Source: JALOLG01 sp963776935
GTDB lineage: Bacteria > Actinomycetota > Acidimicrobiia > Acidimicrobiales > Ilumatobacteraceae
DNA: 64,000 bases
Direction: 5' to 3'
Assembly (NCBI GenBank): GCA_963776935.1
Contig: CAVZOP010000009.1
Span: forward strand, 1-64,000
Under the pieces are notes generated by a model. That model did no database searches, was not told the origin of the DNA, and saw only the letters and a program-made list of their open reading frames with translations. The translations under genes were made by a program, and so were the position numbers. Positions 54,581-64,000 of the stretch are shown one piece after another (the stretch's first letter is position 1; every line of letters begins with the position of its first letter).

Positions 54581-55982
54581 GCAACCTCGACATGAGCGAA
54601 GCGATCCGCCTCCTCGCCCAGGAGAAGGGCTTGTCGGAGGACGCGCTGCTGCACGTCCTCGTCGACGCGCTCGCGTCCGCCTACAAGCGACGCCCCGGCG
54701 CGGCCGACGAGGTCGTCGTCGAGGTCAACCCGCAGACGATGGAGTTCACGTTCACCGCCTACGACCTCGACGAGGACGGGAACTGGATCAACGAGCGCGA
54801 CGACACGCCGAAGAAGGAAGAGCTCGGCCGCATCGCCGCCCAGACGTTCCGCCAGGTGATGAGCCAGCGCATCCGCGAGGTCGAGCGCGACCGCAAGTTC
54901 GAGGAGTACGCCAACCGCGAGGGCGACATCGTCACCGGCATCATCCAGCAGACCGACAGCCCGCTACACGCTGCTCGACCTCGGCCGCGTCGAGGCGCTG
55001 CTGCCGCAGGCCGAGCAGGTGCCGTTCGAGCGGCCGCAGCCGGGCGACCGCTCGAAGGCCTACATCGTCGAGGTCCGCAAGACCGCCAAGGGCCCCCAGA
55101 TCGTCGTCAGCCGCACGCACCCCGGCCTCATCAAGCGCCTGTTCGAGCTCGAGGTGCCCGAGATCGCCGACGGCATCGTCGAGATCAAGGCCTGCGCCCG
55201 TGAGCCAGGGCACCGCACGAAGATCGCCGTGTGGTCGAACGATCACAACGTCGACCCGGTCGGCGCCTGCGTCGGCGCCCGTGGCGCCCGGGTCCGCATG
55301 GTCGTCACCGAGCTGCGCGGCGAGAAGATCGACATCGTCCCGTTCAGCGAGGACCTGCCCGACTTCGTCGCCAAGGCGCTGTCGCCGGCCAAGGTGAGCC
55401 AGGTCAACATCAGCGACGACGGCACCCAGGCCGACGTCATCGTGCCCGACCATCAGCTCAGCCTGGCGATCGGTCGCGAGGGCCAGAACGCCCGGCTGGC
55501 GGCCCGCCTCACCGGCGTCCGCGTCGACATCCGGTCCGAGACCCAGGTTGCCGAAGGCGTCCCGGCCGGCGGCTATCGTCGACGACGTCGAGTACGCCGA
55601 GGGCGAGTGGGTCGCCAACGCCGAGACCGGCGAGATGGAGTGGCACGCCGCCGACGGTTCGGTGATCAGCCAGGCCGAGTGGGCCGCCCAATCCGAGTCG
55701 GACACCGAATCTGACACCGAATCCGACACGGCGTCGGACGCCGGGCCGGAAGCGGTCGACGATGCCGAGCCGGTGGTCGCGGCCGTCGAGCCGGCCGTTG
55801 ATACTGAAGCCGGTGCCGACGACGAGCCCGTGGCCGAGTCCGATGGCGACGACGAATCCGAATCCGATGACGACGCCGAATCCGAAGCGGACACCGACGC
55901 CGACGCGACCGACGAGGACGCTGCCACCGAATCCGATGGCGATGCCGACCCGGAGACGAAAGGTGCTGACGACGACGACTGA
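54577..55982 (+). CDS. nusA: Transcription factor NusA with long acidic tail, two frameshifts
   Basis: About 468 residues. The GTG at 54577 overlaps rimP. N-terminal polymerase-binding domain: MSEAIRLLAQEKGLSEDALL. An extra C near 54,962 slips the frame into YTLLDLGRVEALLPQAEQVP, the S1 domain. KH domains follow: GPQIVVSRTHPGLIKRLFEL, HNVDPVGACVGARGARVRMV and GEKIDIVPFSEDLPDFVAKA, then VIVPDHQLSLAIGREGQNAR. Another slip lies near 55,575. The last about 100 residues are Asp/Glu/Ser-rich (SESDTESDTESD-type), far more acidic than usual. NusA binds RNA polymerase and nascent RNA and guides pausing and termination. Confidence 0.95.
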
Positions 55983-56269
55983 ACGACATCGCCCGATCCG
56001 CACGTGCATCGGGTGCCGGCGCCGCTCGCAACGCGACGCCATGCTCCGGTGCGTGCTCGGCGAGCGACGGACGGGTGCGACTCGGCCCGCACGTGCTCCG
56101 GGGCGTGGTGCATGGCTGTGCGGCGCCGAATGCCTCGACGGCGGCGATCAGCCGCGCGAGCGTTTGATCGGGCGTGGCGGACGGCAGATCGCCGGCTCTT
56201 GCGATTGAATCGCTCGTGCAGGAGTTGCAAGCGATGGACAGTCGTCCCGACAGCGTCGAGACGAGATGA
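55963..56269 (+). CDS. ylxR: YlxR (DUF448) RNA-binding protein, frameshifted
   Basis: About 102 residues. The GTG at 55963 overlaps the end of nusA. The family motif is clear: PIRTCIGCRRRSQRDAMLRC and a GRGAWLCGAECL block, with the pairs of Cys. A slip near 56,135 leads to RAFDRAWR and the frame then ends PDSVETR with a TGA at 56267. YlxR is found between nusA and infB in most bacteria and is thought to regulate RNase P or transcription. Standard gene order supports the call. Confidence 0.75.
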
Positions 56270-56303
56270 GAGAATCAGGACGAAGGAAAGGTTGATCCGA
56301 AGC

Positions 56304-59300
56304 GTGGCGAAGAACATCCGAGTACATGAACTCGCCAAGGAGCTCGGCATGACCAATGCCGAGGCGGTCGAGCTCTGCTATCAAGCTCGGCGTGCCCGTG
56401 AAGAGCCACTCGTCGTCGCTCAACGAGGCGTACGCCGACATGGTGCGCCGGCGCGCCGATACGCGAAGGCCTCACCCGTCCCGAACAGCCCGAGGAGCCC
56501 AAGCCGGCCAAGAAGGCACCGGCCAAGAAGGCCGCCGCCAAGGCGGCCAAGGCCGCGCCTGCCGACGTTGCCGACGAGGCCGCGACGGCAGCCGCTGCTC
56601 CCGCCGACGTCGAGGCCGCCGAGACTGCCGCGCCCGACGTGACCGTCGCCCCGGTCCCGGAACCCGACGTCATCGCACCGGCCGAAGCGACACCCGTTCG
56701 CGCCGCCGAGCCGGTCGAACCGACCGAGGTGGCCGAACCGACCGTCGAGGTCAAGTCCGTCGACGAGGCACCGGTCGAGGCCCCTGCCAAGGCGCCGACA
56801 CCGCCCAAGGCGACGCCTGCGGTCGCCGCGACCCCCGACCAGGAGCCGGCGGTGACCGCCGAGCCCCCGGCAGCCGTCGAGGCCGAGCCGGCCCCCGCGG
56901 CGGCGGTCGAAGAACCCGCGCCAGAGGTTGTCGAACGCGAGCTCGACCCGGCGTTTGCCGCGTCGGCACCGGCCCCCGCGGTCTCGGAGCGCGGTGTGAT
57001 CTCGAGCGGCCGCCCGACTCCCGGCGCGCCGCGCCCGCCCGTCGAGGCACCACCGAGCCGCGAGGCGGCCCGCCCGGCTGCCCGCACCGACCGTGCGACC
57101 GGCGACGTCCGCGCGCCTGCCGCGCGCACCGACCGTCCGGTCTCGCCGACCGGCCGTCCGGTGCCGCCCCCGCCCGGCCGCCCACTCTCGCCGAGCGGCC
57201 GTCCGATCCCGCCGCCGCCCGGCCAGGCCCGCGCCCCCGGCTCGCGCCCGACCAGCGGGCGTTCGGCGGCCCCGGCGGCCCGAGCACGAGTCCCGGTGGC
57301 CGCACCGGCGGTTACGCCGGACGTCCCGGTGGCGGCAGCGCCCGTCCCGGCGGCTACGCCGGCCCCGGTGGCGGTCCCGGTGGCCGTCCCGGCGGTCCCG
57401 GCGGCGGCCCTGGCGGTCGTCCCAGCGGGCCCGGTGGTGGTCCCGGCGGTCCCGGCGGTCCCGGCGGCCGTCCGAGCGGGCAACGCCGACCGCCGCGCCG
57501 CAGGGACGTCGCCGTCGCCGTCGCGACCAGGACGAGCTGCAGCCGCAGTTCACCACGTACACCTCGAGCGACGCGCCCGTTCCGGAGGGCACGATCGTCA
57601 TCGAGCGCGGCGTGTCGGCGCAGGAGTTCGCTCCCAAGCTGAACCGCACCGCGGCCGACGTCGTGCGGTTCCTGCTCAACAACGGCGAGATGGTCACGGC
57701 CACGATGTCGCTCGCCGACGAGCAGATGGAGCTCTTCGCGCTCGAGGTCGGCGCCGAGCTGCTGCTCGTCGATCCCGGCCAGCAGCAAGAGATCGAGCTG
57801 CAGGCGATGTTCGACGACAGCGACGACGACGACGAGGAGTTGCAAGCCCCGCGCCCGCCGGTGATCACCGTCATGGGCCACGTCGACCACGGCAAGACCA
57901 CGGTGCTCGACAAGATCCGCTCCGCCAACGTCGTCGAGGGCGAGGCCGGTGGCATCACCCAGCACATCGGCGCCTACCAGGTCGACCGCGACGGTCACCA
58001 GCTCACGTTCATCGACACCCCCGGCCACGCCGCGTTCACGCAGATGCGCGCCCGCGGCGCCCAGGTCACCGACATCGTCGTGCTCGTCGTCGCCGCCGAC
58101 GACGGCGTGATGCCGCAGACGATCGAGGCGATCAACCACGCCCGCGCGGCCGACGTGCCGATCATCGTCGCGGTCAACAAGATCGACAAGGACAACGCCG
58201 ACCCGCAGCGCGTGCTCACGCAGCTCGCCGAGCACCAGCTCGTCCCCGAATCGTGGGGCGGCGACACGATCGTCGTCGAGATGTCGGCACTGCAGGACCT
58301 CGGCATCGACGACCTGCTCGACCAGCTGCTCGTCGTCGCCGAGCTCGAGGAGCTGACGGCCAACCCGACCGGGCGCGCCAAGGGAGTCGTGCTCGAGGCC
58401 AACCTCGACAACGGCCGGGGCCCGGTCGCCACGGTGCTCGTCGACAAGGGCGAGCTCAAGGTCGGCGACCCGATCGTCGCCGGCGCGGCGTGGGGTCGTG
58501 TGCGGGCGATGATCGACGAGGCAAGGGCAACCAGCTCAAGTCGGCCGGCCCGTCGACGCCCGTCCAGGTGCTCGGCCTGTCGAGCGTGCCGCGCGCCGGC
58601 GACGAGTTCCGGGCCGCGCCCGACGAGAAGATCGCCCGCACGGTCGCCGAGGCGCGCGAGCACCACCAGCGGATCAAGCGCCCAGCGCGGCGACGCTCGC
58701 GTCAAGACCGGCGTCCGGCTCGAGGACATCTTCAACCAGATCCAGTCGGGCGAGACGGCCACGCTCAACCTGATCCTCAAGGCCGACGTGCAGGGCTCGC
58801 TCGAAGCGGTCACCGAGAGCTTGCGCAAGCTCGGCCGCGACGGGTGTCGACCTGACGTTCGTGCACCGCGCCGTCGGCGGCATCACCGAGAACGACATCA
58901 CGCTCGCGGCCACCACGAACGCGACGATCATCGGCTTCAACGTCCGTCCCGACCGCAAGGCACGGGAGGCTGGCCGACGCCGAAGACGTCGAGATCCGCA
59001 CCTACGAGATCATCTACAAGCTGCTCGAGGACATCGAGCAGGCGATGGTCGGCATGCTCGCCCCCGAGTACGAGGAAGTCGTCACCGGCGAGGCCGAGGT
59101 GCGCGAGATCTTCCGGGTGCCGCGCGATCGGTGCGATCGCCGGCTGCTACGTGCAGTACGGCGTGATCACCCGCGGCTCCAAGGTCCGCTTCCTGCGCGA
59201 CGGCACGATCATCTGGAAGGGCGAGATCACATCGCTGCGGCGCTTCAAGGAGGACGCCAGGGAGGTCCGCGAGGGCTTCGAGTGCGGCATCGGCCTGTCG

Positions 59301-59370
59301 GACTTCCAGGATCTCAAGCCGGGCGACATCATCGAGACCTTCGACGAGCGCGAGATCGCTCGCTACCTGA
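56304..59370 (+). CDS. infB: Translation initiation factor IF-2, about ten frameshifts
   Basis: About 1,020 residues when repaired. The GTG at 56304 gives AKNIRVHELAKELGMTNAEA, then after a slip LGVPVKSHSSSLNEAYADMV, the IF2 N-terminal domain. A long Ala/Pro/Lys/Glu linker and a Gly/Pro/Arg-rich stretch (57,260-57,480) follow. The GTPase core is in one frame: TVMGHVDHGKTTVLDKIRSA, GGITQHIGAYQ, IDTPGHAAFTQMRARGAQVT, VAVNKIDKDNADPQRVLTQL. Slips lie near 58,520 (a lost G in GGGC), 58,680, 58,840, 58,975 and 59,130. The end GFECGIGLSDFQDLKPGDII and ETFDEREIAR should stop at 59370. Binds fMet-tRNA and 30S. Frames are not biological. Confidence 0.95.
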
Positions 59371-59396
59371 CCGCAATCAACCCCGAATCGATCGAC

Positions 59397-59850
59397 ATGG
59401 CCGCTCGCGGACGCCGACCGTCGAGCTCACGCTCGAGCGGAGGACATCGCTACCCGCGCTCGGCCCGGGTCGGCGAGACGTTGCGCGAGATCATCGCCGA
59501 GGAGCTGGTCCGCATCGACGACGACCGGCTGGTGCTCGTCACGGTCACCCAGATCGAGGTCGACAACGAGCTCAACCGGGCGATCGTGTTCTTCGACTCG
59601 CTCGCCGGCCCCGACGGTGACGGCGACATCCTCGACCGCCCTCGGTGAGCACCGCGTCCGGCTGCAGTCGTCGATCGCCCGCCAGATCCGGGCCAAGAAG
59701 ACGCCGATCCTCGACTTCCGCCCCGACGACGTGATCCGCTCGGCGGAGCGCATCGAGGAACTGCTCCGACAGACCCGCGAGTCGGATGACGCGCCGGATG
59801 CCGCGCCGGGGGCCGGTCCCGACACCGTTGCGGACGGTGGGTCGGAATAG
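59397..59850 (+). CDS. rbfA: Ribosome-binding factor A, frameshifted
   Basis: About 151 residues. The ATG at 59397 begins MAARGRRPSSSRSSGGHRYP, then RSARVGETLREIIAEELVRI, the family N-terminus, VTVTQIEVDNELNRAIVFFD, with a KH-like fold. A slip near 59,640 joins LGEHRVRLQSSIARQIRAKK, TPILDFRPDDVIRSAERIEE, ending in an acidic tail at 59850. RbfA helps mature the 5' end of 16S rRNA. The gene is between infB and truB, its usual place. Confidence 0.9.
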
Positions 59851-59855
59851 CTCCG

Positions 59856-60734
59856 ATGGGTCGGCGGCCAGCCACGATCCACGGTGTCACGGTCGTCGAC
59901 AAGCCGGCCGGCATGACCAGCCACGACGTCGTGGGCATGCTGCGGCGGCGATTCGGCGAGCGCCAGGTCGGTCACGCGGGCACGCTCGACCCCGACGCGA
60001 CCGGCGTGCTCGTGGTGGGCGTCGGGATGGCGACGCGCCTGCTGCGGTTCGTCGTCGATTCGCGCAAGCGCTACATCGGCGATGTCGTGCTCGGCACCGA
60101 GACGTCGACGCTCGACGCGGCTGGTGAGGTCACCGCCGTGCACGACATGAGCGGCGTCGGCGTCGACGATGCCCGGCGCGTCGTGGCCGAGCACCTGACG
60201 GGCGACATCCTCCAGGTGCCGCCGATGGTGTCGGCGCTCAAGGTCGGCGGTCGGCGGCTGCACGAGCTGGCGCGCGAGGGCATCGAGGTCGAACGCGCGC
60301 CCCGCCCGGTCACGGTGTTCGGGTTCGACGTTTCCGAAGGGCCGGCGCCGGGCGTGTTGCACGTCGACGTCGAGTGCTCGTCGGGTACGTACATCCGCTC
60401 GCTGGCGGCCGATCTCGGCCGGCTGCTCGGGGGTGGGGCGCACCTGCGCAACCTGCGGCGCATCGCGGTCGGGTCGTTCACGATCGAAGAGGCGGCACCA
60501 CCCGATGCTTGTGTGCTGCTGCCGGTCGCCGCTGCGGTGCGATCGCTCCCGGCGGTCACCGTCGCCGACGACGTCGCCGCGGTCGTGGCCAACGGGCGGG
60601 TGCTCGAGGCGTGGCCGGGCGACGGACCGTGGGCCGTGTTCGACCAGCACGATGCGCTGTTGGCGGTGTACGAGGCGTACCGCGAGCACGAAGCCAAGCC
60701 GTCCGTCGTGCTCCCGATACTGGCAGCCGGGTAG
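59856..60734 (+). CDS. truB: tRNA pseudouridine-55 synthase TruB
   Basis: 292 residues from the ATG at 59856, six bases after rbfA. TruB modifies U55 in the T-loop of most tRNAs. GVTVVDKPAGMTSHDVVGML, and the catalytic Asp in GHAGTLDPDATGVLVVGVG. KRYIGDVVLGTETSTLDAAG and the LQVPPMVSALKVGGRRLHEL block are in place; C-terminal FTIEEA is typical. Intact. Confidence 0.95.
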   Translation: MGRRPATIHGVTVVDKPAGMTSHDVVGMLRRRFGERQVGHAGTLDPDATGVLVVGVGMATRLLRFVVDSRKRYIGDVVLGTETSTLDAAGEVTAVHDMSGVGVDDARRVVAEHLTGDILQVPPMVSALKVGGRRLHELAREGIEVERAPRPVTVFGFDVSEGPAPGVLHVDVECSSGTYIRSLAADLGRLLGGGAHLRNLRRIAVGSFTIEEAAPPDACVLLPVAAAVRSLPAVTVADDVAAVVANGRVLEAWPGDGPWAVFDQHDALLAVYEAYREHEAKPSVVLPILAAG

Positions 60735-60744
60735 CGTCGCCGCT

Positions 60745-61692
60745 GTGCGTGTCGTCACCGATCTGACCGAGGCCGCCTGGCCCGGCGAGCGATCCGTGAT
60801 CACGATCGGCGCCTACGACGGCGTCCACCTCGGCCATCAGGCCGTGATCCGTCACGTCCGCCAGGTCGCCGCCGACTACTCGGCCCACTCGGCGGTGCTC
60901 ACGTTCGACCGTCATCCGGCCACGATCGTCCGACCGGAATCGGCCCCGCAGCTGCTCACCGACCCCGAGCAGCGACTGGAGCTGCTGTCCCAGACCGGCA
61001 TCGAAGCCACCATCGTGCTGACGTTCGACCAGCGGCAGTCGGAGGAGCCGCCGAGCGAGTTCGTCGAGCGGGTGTTCGTCCACGGGTTGGCCGCGACGGC
61101 CGTCGTGATCGGCGAGGACTTCCACTTCGGTCGCAACCGCGAGGGCAACGTCGCGCTGTTCCGCGACCTCGGGCGCCGCTTCGACTTCGACGTCGTGCCG
61201 CTCGAGCTGGTCGAGCGCGGCGACGGGGTCGATGAGCCGGTCAGCAGTACCGCCATCCGACGCGCCCTGGCCGGTGGCGACGTCGATCTGGCGGCGTCGA
61301 TGCTCGGCCGGCCCTACGAGGTGCGCGGCAAGGTCGTCCTCGGTGATCAGCGCGGCCGGTTGCTCGGCGTGCCGACGGCGAACGTCGAGGTGCCCAACCA
61401 GGTGTGCCTGCCCGCCGACGGCGTGTACGCCGGCTGGTACGAGCGACCCGACGGCGACGTGCACCCGTGCGCGATCAACCTCGGGCGCCGCCCGACGTTC
61501 TACGAGCATGCCGATCATTCGTTGCTCGAGGCCCACCTGCTCGACTTCGACGGTGACCTCTACGGCGAGCGCGCCGAGGTGCGCTTTGCCCACTTCCTCC
61601 GCAGCGAGCGCAAGTTCGAAGGCATCGATGCGCTGGTCACCCAGCTCAAGCACGACATCGAACACGCCCGCGAACTGATGATCGCCGAATGA
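60745..61692 (+). CDS. ribF: Bifunctional riboflavin kinase / FAD synthetase RibF
   Basis: 315 residues from a GTG at 60745. N-terminal FAD synthetase: SVITIGAYDGVHLGHQAVIR with the HxGH-type site (a Tyr replaces the usual Phe), FDRHPATIVRPESAPQLLTD, and EDFHFGRNREGNVALFRDLG. The kinase domain follows from about residue 190: GRPYEVRGKVVLGDQRGRLL, GVPTANVEVPNQVCLPADGV with the PTAN motif, INLGRRPTF. Converts riboflavin to FMN to FAD. Intact, in the common truB-ribF order. Confidence 0.95.
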   Translation: MRVVTDLTEAAWPGERSVITIGAYDGVHLGHQAVIRHVRQVAADYSAHSAVLTFDRHPATIVRPESAPQLLTDPEQRLELLSQTGIEATIVLTFDQRQSEEPPSEFVERVFVHGLAATAVVIGEDFHFGRNREGNVALFRDLGRRFDFDVVPLELVERGDGVDEPVSSTAIRRALAGGDVDLAASMLGRPYEVRGKVVLGDQRGRLLGVPTANVEVPNQVCLPADGVYAGWYERPDGDVHPCAINLGRRPTFYEHADHSLLEAHLLDFDGDLYGERAEVRFAHFLRSERKFEGIDALVTQLKHDIEHARELMIAE

Positions 61693-61714
61693 TCAACCGA
61701 ATGTTCGGCCGTCT

Positions 61715-62860
61715 TCACTGACCGGGGTAGATGATCGATCCGTCGTCGTCGTACACCGACGAGACGACCGACGCGTCGATCCAGTCGTCGGCCTTCGGCG
61801 TCTCGCCGTCACCGAACAATCCGACTTCGGCGTACGTGTCGAGCTCGTCCTGCAGGACCGCGGCGTCGGGAACACCGATGTCGGCTCCGTCCGGTGTCGT
61901 GTCGACGATCAGCTGCGATTCGGTCTCCCAGCGGAACGTCTCGCCCTCCGGTGACAGGAAGTTCGGGTTGCCGTTGCCGTTGATCAGCTCGACGGCGATG
62001 GCGCTCGCCGCCGCCGGGTCGGCGATCGCGTCGGCCAGTCCCGCCATCGCCGCCCGCATGAAGTCCTGCGCCGCCGACGGGTGCTCGGTGAGGAACGTCC
62101 GGTTCGTGTAGAGCACACCGAACGATCCGGGGACGTCGTCGTCGGTCGGGTCGAACAGGGTGAAGTCGATGCCGGCGCGCTCGAGTTGGCCGGGTTCGTT
62201 GCTCTTGTACCCGGGGAAGCCGACGATCGACGGGATCGCGATGTGGACCGTCGGGTCGAAACCCTCCACCGGGACGGTGTCGAAGTCGGTGCCCTCGATC
62301 AGGCCGGCGCCGGCGAGCATCGCCGCGATCGACGGTGGCAGCTTGCCCTTGACGCCGATCGTCGACCCGCGCAGGTCTTCGAGCGTCGTGGCTTCGCCCG
62401 GCTTCACGATCAGGCCGTCGATCGCCGTGCGACCCTCGACCGCGAGGGCGACGAACTCGGCCTCGTTGGCCTGGCCGAACGTGACGATCTCGCTGAACGA
62501 TCCGCCCGACGAGAACTGGGCGTCGTTGGCGGCGACCAGTGGGTAGTTGGCGGTCGAGAAGCTGGCCTCGATCTCGACGTCGAGGCACAGTTCGTCGAAG
62601 TACCCGCGCTCCTCGGCGACGAGCACCTCGACGATCGACGCCGCGGCGGCGAAGTCGAAGCTCGACAGGTACGTGATCGTGCCGGCGGCCCGGTTCGCCT
62701 CGCAGCGGTCATCGGGGAACGCTTCGGCGCTCTCGACGTCGGAGACATCGCCGGCGCTGCCGTCGCTGTCGGAGTCGTCGCCGCAGGCGGTGATGCCGAT
62801 CGCGAGCGCGGCGAGCGCGACGGCGGTGGAAACACGGACGGGACGCTGGTGTGGGGACAC
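61715..62860 (-). CDS. NMT1/ThiY-like ABC importer binding lipoprotein
   Basis: 381 residues. The GTG at 62860 has GGAG; the start VSTAVALAALAIGITACGDD gives a lipoprotein Cys in ITAC. After an acidic linker the NMT1-like fold opens ITYLSSFDFAAAASIVEVLV, EERGYFDELCLDVEIEASFS, and has the GSFSEIVTFGQANEAEFVAL block and ATTLEDLRGSTIGVKGKLPP. The family carries thiamine precursors, sulfonates, nitrate or taurine; the ligand cannot be told here. It is followed by a permease and ATPase in one operon, in the order leftward ATPase, permease, binding protein. Confidence 0.85.
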   Translation of the reverse strand: MSPHQRPVRVSTAVALAALAIGITACGDDSDSDGSAGDVSDVESAEAFPDDRCEANRAAGTITYLSSFDFAAAASIVEVLVAEERGYFDELCLDVEIEASFSTANYPLVAANDAQFSSGGSFSEIVTFGQANEAEFVALAVEGRTAIDGLIVKPGEATTLEDLRGSTIGVKGKLPPSIAAMLAGAGLIEGTDFDTVPVEGFDPTVHIAIPSIVGFPGYKSNEPGQLERAGIDFTLFDPTDDDVPGSFGVLYTNRTFLTEHPSAAQDFMRAAMAGLADAIADPAAASAIAVELINGNGNPNFLSPEGETFRWETESQLIVDTTPDGADIGVPDAAVLQDELDTYAEVGLFGDGETPKADDWIDASVVSSVYDDDGSIIYPGQ

Positions 62861-62990
62861 GGGTGCTCCTTGATGTTCGAGTGGGCGCGGTGGGTTCAGT
62901 CGGATCTGCCAGCGCACGACCGGTCGGAGCGGGAGCGAGAAGGTACGCACCGACCGTGGACATCGAGCGGTGGCGATCCTACACGAGCGC

Positions 62991-63771
62991 TCAGCGCTGC
63001 GACACGTGCCAGCCGAGCAGGAATCGCTCGAGCACGTTCACCAGCGCCAGCCCGATCACGCCGAGCACCGCGGTGCACAGGATCGCCGCCCACAGCAGGT
63101 TGCCGTTGTTGAAGCTGATCGCCCGCGACCCGATCCAACCGAGGCCCTCGCTGCTCAACGCGCCGCCCTCGGTGAAGTAGGCGGCGGCGAGGCCGAGGCC
63201 GACGTTGAAACGAGCGGCGGTGAACAGCGACGGAAGTGCGCTGGGCAGCCGCAGCCGCCACAACACCTCCCACCGTGACGCCTCGACGCTGGCGAGCAGC
63301 TCGCCGCGCCGACGGGTCGGCCGACCGGAGCCCGCTGACGGTTGCGAACGTGAACGCCGGGAACGAGACGAACGCCACCATGAACAGGATCGGCGGCGTG
63401 CCTCTTCCGAGCCACAGCACGACCGAGTTGATGTAGGCCACCCATGGCGTGACCAGGATCAGCGTGAGCACCGGCTGCGTGGCGTGCTCGAGGAACCTCG
63501 ACATCGCCAGCACCGCACCGACGAGCAGCGCGCACACGAGTGCGATCAGGATCCCGACGAGCGCGTGGCGTCCGGTGATCAGCGTGTTCTCGAGGAAGAA
63601 CCGTGGTTGATCGAAGATCTCGGGCACGATCTTCGACGGCGCTCTGAGCACGAACGGCCGGACGTCGAGGGCCCGGACGAGCACCTCCCACGCGATCACG
63701 AACACGACGAGTCCGACGACCCCGGCCGCGACCAGACCGAAGCCGCCGGCGCGGCCGCGCCCGGTGCTCAT
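62991..63771 (-). CDS. SsuC/TauC/ThiX-like ABC permease, one frameshift
   Basis: About 260 residues. The ATG at 63771 overlaps the ATPase stop (ATGA). After GRGRAGGFGLVAAGVVGLVV, FVIAWEVLVRALDVRPFVLR the core helices follow, with HALVGILIALVCALLVGAVL and TLILVTPWVAYINSVVLWLG. Near 63,305 a slip leads to the EAA loop ELLASVEASRWEVLWRLRLP then SALPSLFTAARFNVGLGLAA, and it ends LLGWHVSQR. Paired with the NMT1 binding protein, likely imports a small organic ion or vitamin precursor. Confidence 0.85.
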
Positions 63772-64000
63772 CGGCTCGTCCCGCTTCGGCCGGCGCCTTC
63801 GTGGAGCAGCGCCCGTAGCCGGGTCTCGTGTTCGAAGAAGGCGGCGTCGTCCTCGATCGCCGGGAGACGCGGGTGGGGCAGATCGATCGGCACCGAGCCG
63901 ACGACGCGCCCGGGACGCTGCGACAGGACCACGACCCGGTCGGACAGGAACACCGACTCGGCGATCGAGTGGGTGACGAAGAGCACGGATGCGCCGGTCT
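63768..64000 (-). CDS. ABC ATPase of the same importer, partial (continues beyond the window)
   Basis: Only the C-terminal about 77 residues are inside. ASVLFVTHSIAESVFLSDRV with the H-loop His, VVVLSQRPGRVVGSVPIDLP, and a tail ending LHEGAGRSGTSR. This is the end of a SsuB/TauB-type ATPase. Its stop overlaps the permease start (ATGA). Walker A and B lie outside the window. Confidence 0.85.
   Translation of the reverse strand, partial: TGASVLFVTHSIAESVFLSDRVVVLSQRPGRVVGSVPIDLPHPRLPAIEDDAAFFEHETRLRALLHEGAGRSGTSR

Noticed and set aside
56304..59370. Programmed frameshifting in infB or nusA
   Set aside because: Too many slips in both directions, in unrelated sequence contexts, within essential genes. 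Sequencing error is simpler.

Overview
The window looks like a mosaic of three blocks with different composition and gene content. Block 1 (1 to about 11,600) is high-GC, phage- or integrative-element-like DNA of uncertain host. Block 2 (about 11,600 to 16,330) has visibly lower GC and carries sugar-metabolism genes plus an IS701-family insertion sequence; its flavour is Chloroflexota-like, which is an inference. Block 3 (about 16,330 to 64,000) is very high-GC actinobacterial DNA. Its F420-type oxidoreductase, GTG starts, MoxR-DUF58-VWA cluster, RibF/TruB order and cell-surface repeat proteins suggest an Acidimicrobiia (Ilumatobacter-like) genome. Both block boundaries cut genes: galactokinase loses its start and a GH127 glycosidase loses its C-terminus. 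The contig may therefore be an assembly chimera, or a genome with recent rearrangement.

Block 1. A leftward series of small genes, many joined by GTGA or ATGA overlaps, runs from about 5,725 to 124: helix-turn-helix regulators, a ParB-like protein, two CxxC proteins, several unknowns and a transglycosylase-like muralytic protein. Two overlapping promoters near 5,920-5,963 separate it from a rightward XRE repressor, an arrangement like a phage lysogeny switch. A large serine recombinase (6,631-8,377, leftward) and a ribbon-helix-helix protein follow. A rightward group (8,721-11,310) holds a Rad52-like annealing protein candidate and a tandem pair of related phage proteins.

Block 2. It holds a galactokinase remnant, a complete IS701-type element (12,302-13,797) with 4-bp target duplications, an MFS sugar permease, an acetyl xylan esterase and an unrelated gene fragment.

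Block 3. (a) 16.3-22.3 kb is a LacI-regulated locus: ABC sugar importer (binding protein and two permeases, no ATPase) with a GH127 beta-L-arabinofuranosidase. (b) 22.4-32.1 kb holds a DUF2231 protein, a secreted peptidase, an S4 RNA-binding protein, a peculiar repeat array, an SDR, a secreted single-repeat protein, glyoxalase and MerR genes, a GH13 glucosidase and TypA. (c) 32.2-39.2 kb holds a GH29 fucosidase fused to a beta-helix and two paralogous secreted SGNH hydrolases flanking larE. (d) 39.3-46.9 kb holds a luciferase-like oxidoreductase, a VWA lipoprotein, a MoxR-DUF58-VWA operon and a geranylgeranyl reductase-like protein. (e) 47.1-52.0 kb holds an SDR, a MaoC hydratase, an EthD-like protein, an FMN alpha-hydroxy acid oxidase and a class III aminotransferase. 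(f) 52.0-61.7 kb is the core translation locus proS / rimP-nusA-ylxR-infB-rbfA-truB-ribF. (g) 61.7-64 kb is an NMT1-type ABC importer running off the edge.

Single-base insertions and deletions break many genes, including essential ones (rimP, nusA, infB, rbfA, proS), often in G or C runs. They are best read as uncorrected sequencing errors, so broken genes in this window should not be called pseudogenes without checking. No rRNA, tRNA or CRISPR array was recognised.
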